Source: CAMAXB01 sp041746615
GTDB taxonomy: Bacteria > Verrucomicrobiota > Verrucomicrobiia > Opitutales > Opitutaceae
NCBI GenBank assembly: GCA_041746615.1
Contig: JBGTGS010000308.1
Location: 1 to 5,566 of the forward strand
Direction: 5' to 3'
Length of the DNA: 5,566 nucleotides
Shown: positions 5,410-5,566 of the stretch, one piece after another
Layout: each line of letters opens with the position of its first letter
How positions within the stretch are numbered: position 1 is the first letter of the stretch
Notes under the pieces: model-generated
Seen by the model: the letters and a program-made list of their open reading frames with translations, nothing else
The model's database searches: none
What the model was told of the DNA's origin: nothing
Position numbers and translations under genes: made by a program

Positions 5410-5566
5410 GGCAATCCGAGCTCGGCGAGGATCGCCCTGGCGGCGGCGGCGGGGTCGGGAGCCTTGAGGATGGGGCGACCCACCACGATGTAGGTGGAGC
5501 CGGCACGGGCAGCCTCAGCAGGGGACATGACGCGCTTCTGGTCATCGCCTGCGGGCTCGCCGGCGG
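5385..5566 (-). CDS. pyrF: Orotidine 5'-phosphate decarboxylase (C-terminal end only)
   Basis: The last 59 codons of pyrF; the 5' part lies beyond the right edge. PyrF decarboxylates OMP to UMP, the final step of de novo pyrimidine synthesis, in the cytosol as a dimeric TIM barrel. The visible part reads AGEPAGDDQKRVMSPAEAAR, then AGSTYIVVGRPILKAPDPAA and AARAILAELG. This matches the end of E. coli-type (group I) enzymes, where GIRP--G---DQKRV-TP-EA precedes the phosphate-gripping VGRPI loop. After the normal end of the last helix the reading frame runs into a GGCTGAAG repeat that adds KAEGLKG and the TGA. The neighbouring ispD, 156 nt downstream, has no metabolic link, and the repeat-filled spacer leaves co-transcription uncertain. 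Confidence 0.93.
   Translation of the reverse strand, partial: AGEPAGDDQKRVMSPAEAARAGSTYIVVGRPILKAPDPAAAARAILAELGLPKAEGLKG

Overview
The window is a GC-rich bacterial segment in which every gene I can support lies on the minus strand. In transcription order (right to left) they are: the 3' end of pyrF (pyrimidine synthesis), ispD and ispF (two steps of the MEP isoprenoid pathway), a complete OppA-type peptide-binding lipoprotein, an exported PQQ-type sugar dehydrogenase (GSDH family), and the 5' part of a second OppA-type lipoprotein that runs off the left edge. Two lipobox signal peptides and an exported sugar dehydrogenase point to a Gram-negative heterotroph. The MEP genes, the GC-rich composition and the short low-complexity repeats at gene borders remind me of Verrucomicrobiota (Opitutaceae-like). 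That placement is an impression, not something the sequence proves.

Right part (4008-5566): pyrF ends inside a small GGCTGAAG-type repeat. After a 156-nt spacer comes ispD, then a 60-nt spacer filled by a TTTTGGG-rich low-complexity tract, then ispF. The ispF stop overlaps the oppA start as ATGA, so ispF and the peptide-binding lipoprotein are probably translationally coupled.

Left part (1-4011): the first OppA-like protein is complete (563 aa) and keeps the residues that in E. coli OppA hold the peptide backbone and N-terminus. After a 186-nt spacer with two inverted repeats comes the sugar dehydrogenase, with a good Shine-Dalgarno sequence. A 57-nt spacer with a hairpin separates it from the second OppA paralogue. 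No ABC permease or ATPase genes are visible, so the transporter these proteins feed is outside the window or elsewhere.

The most unusual signal is a roughly 34-nt repeat present three times (3913-3947, 5239-5272, 5376-5409). One copy encodes part of the hydrophobic signal peptide of the OppA-like lipoprotein. One supplies the last residues and stop codon of pyrF. The third precedes ispD and is inverted relative to the pyrF copy, so the two could pair. Apart from this the genes are ordinary, and I see no new defence, mobile or RNA system.
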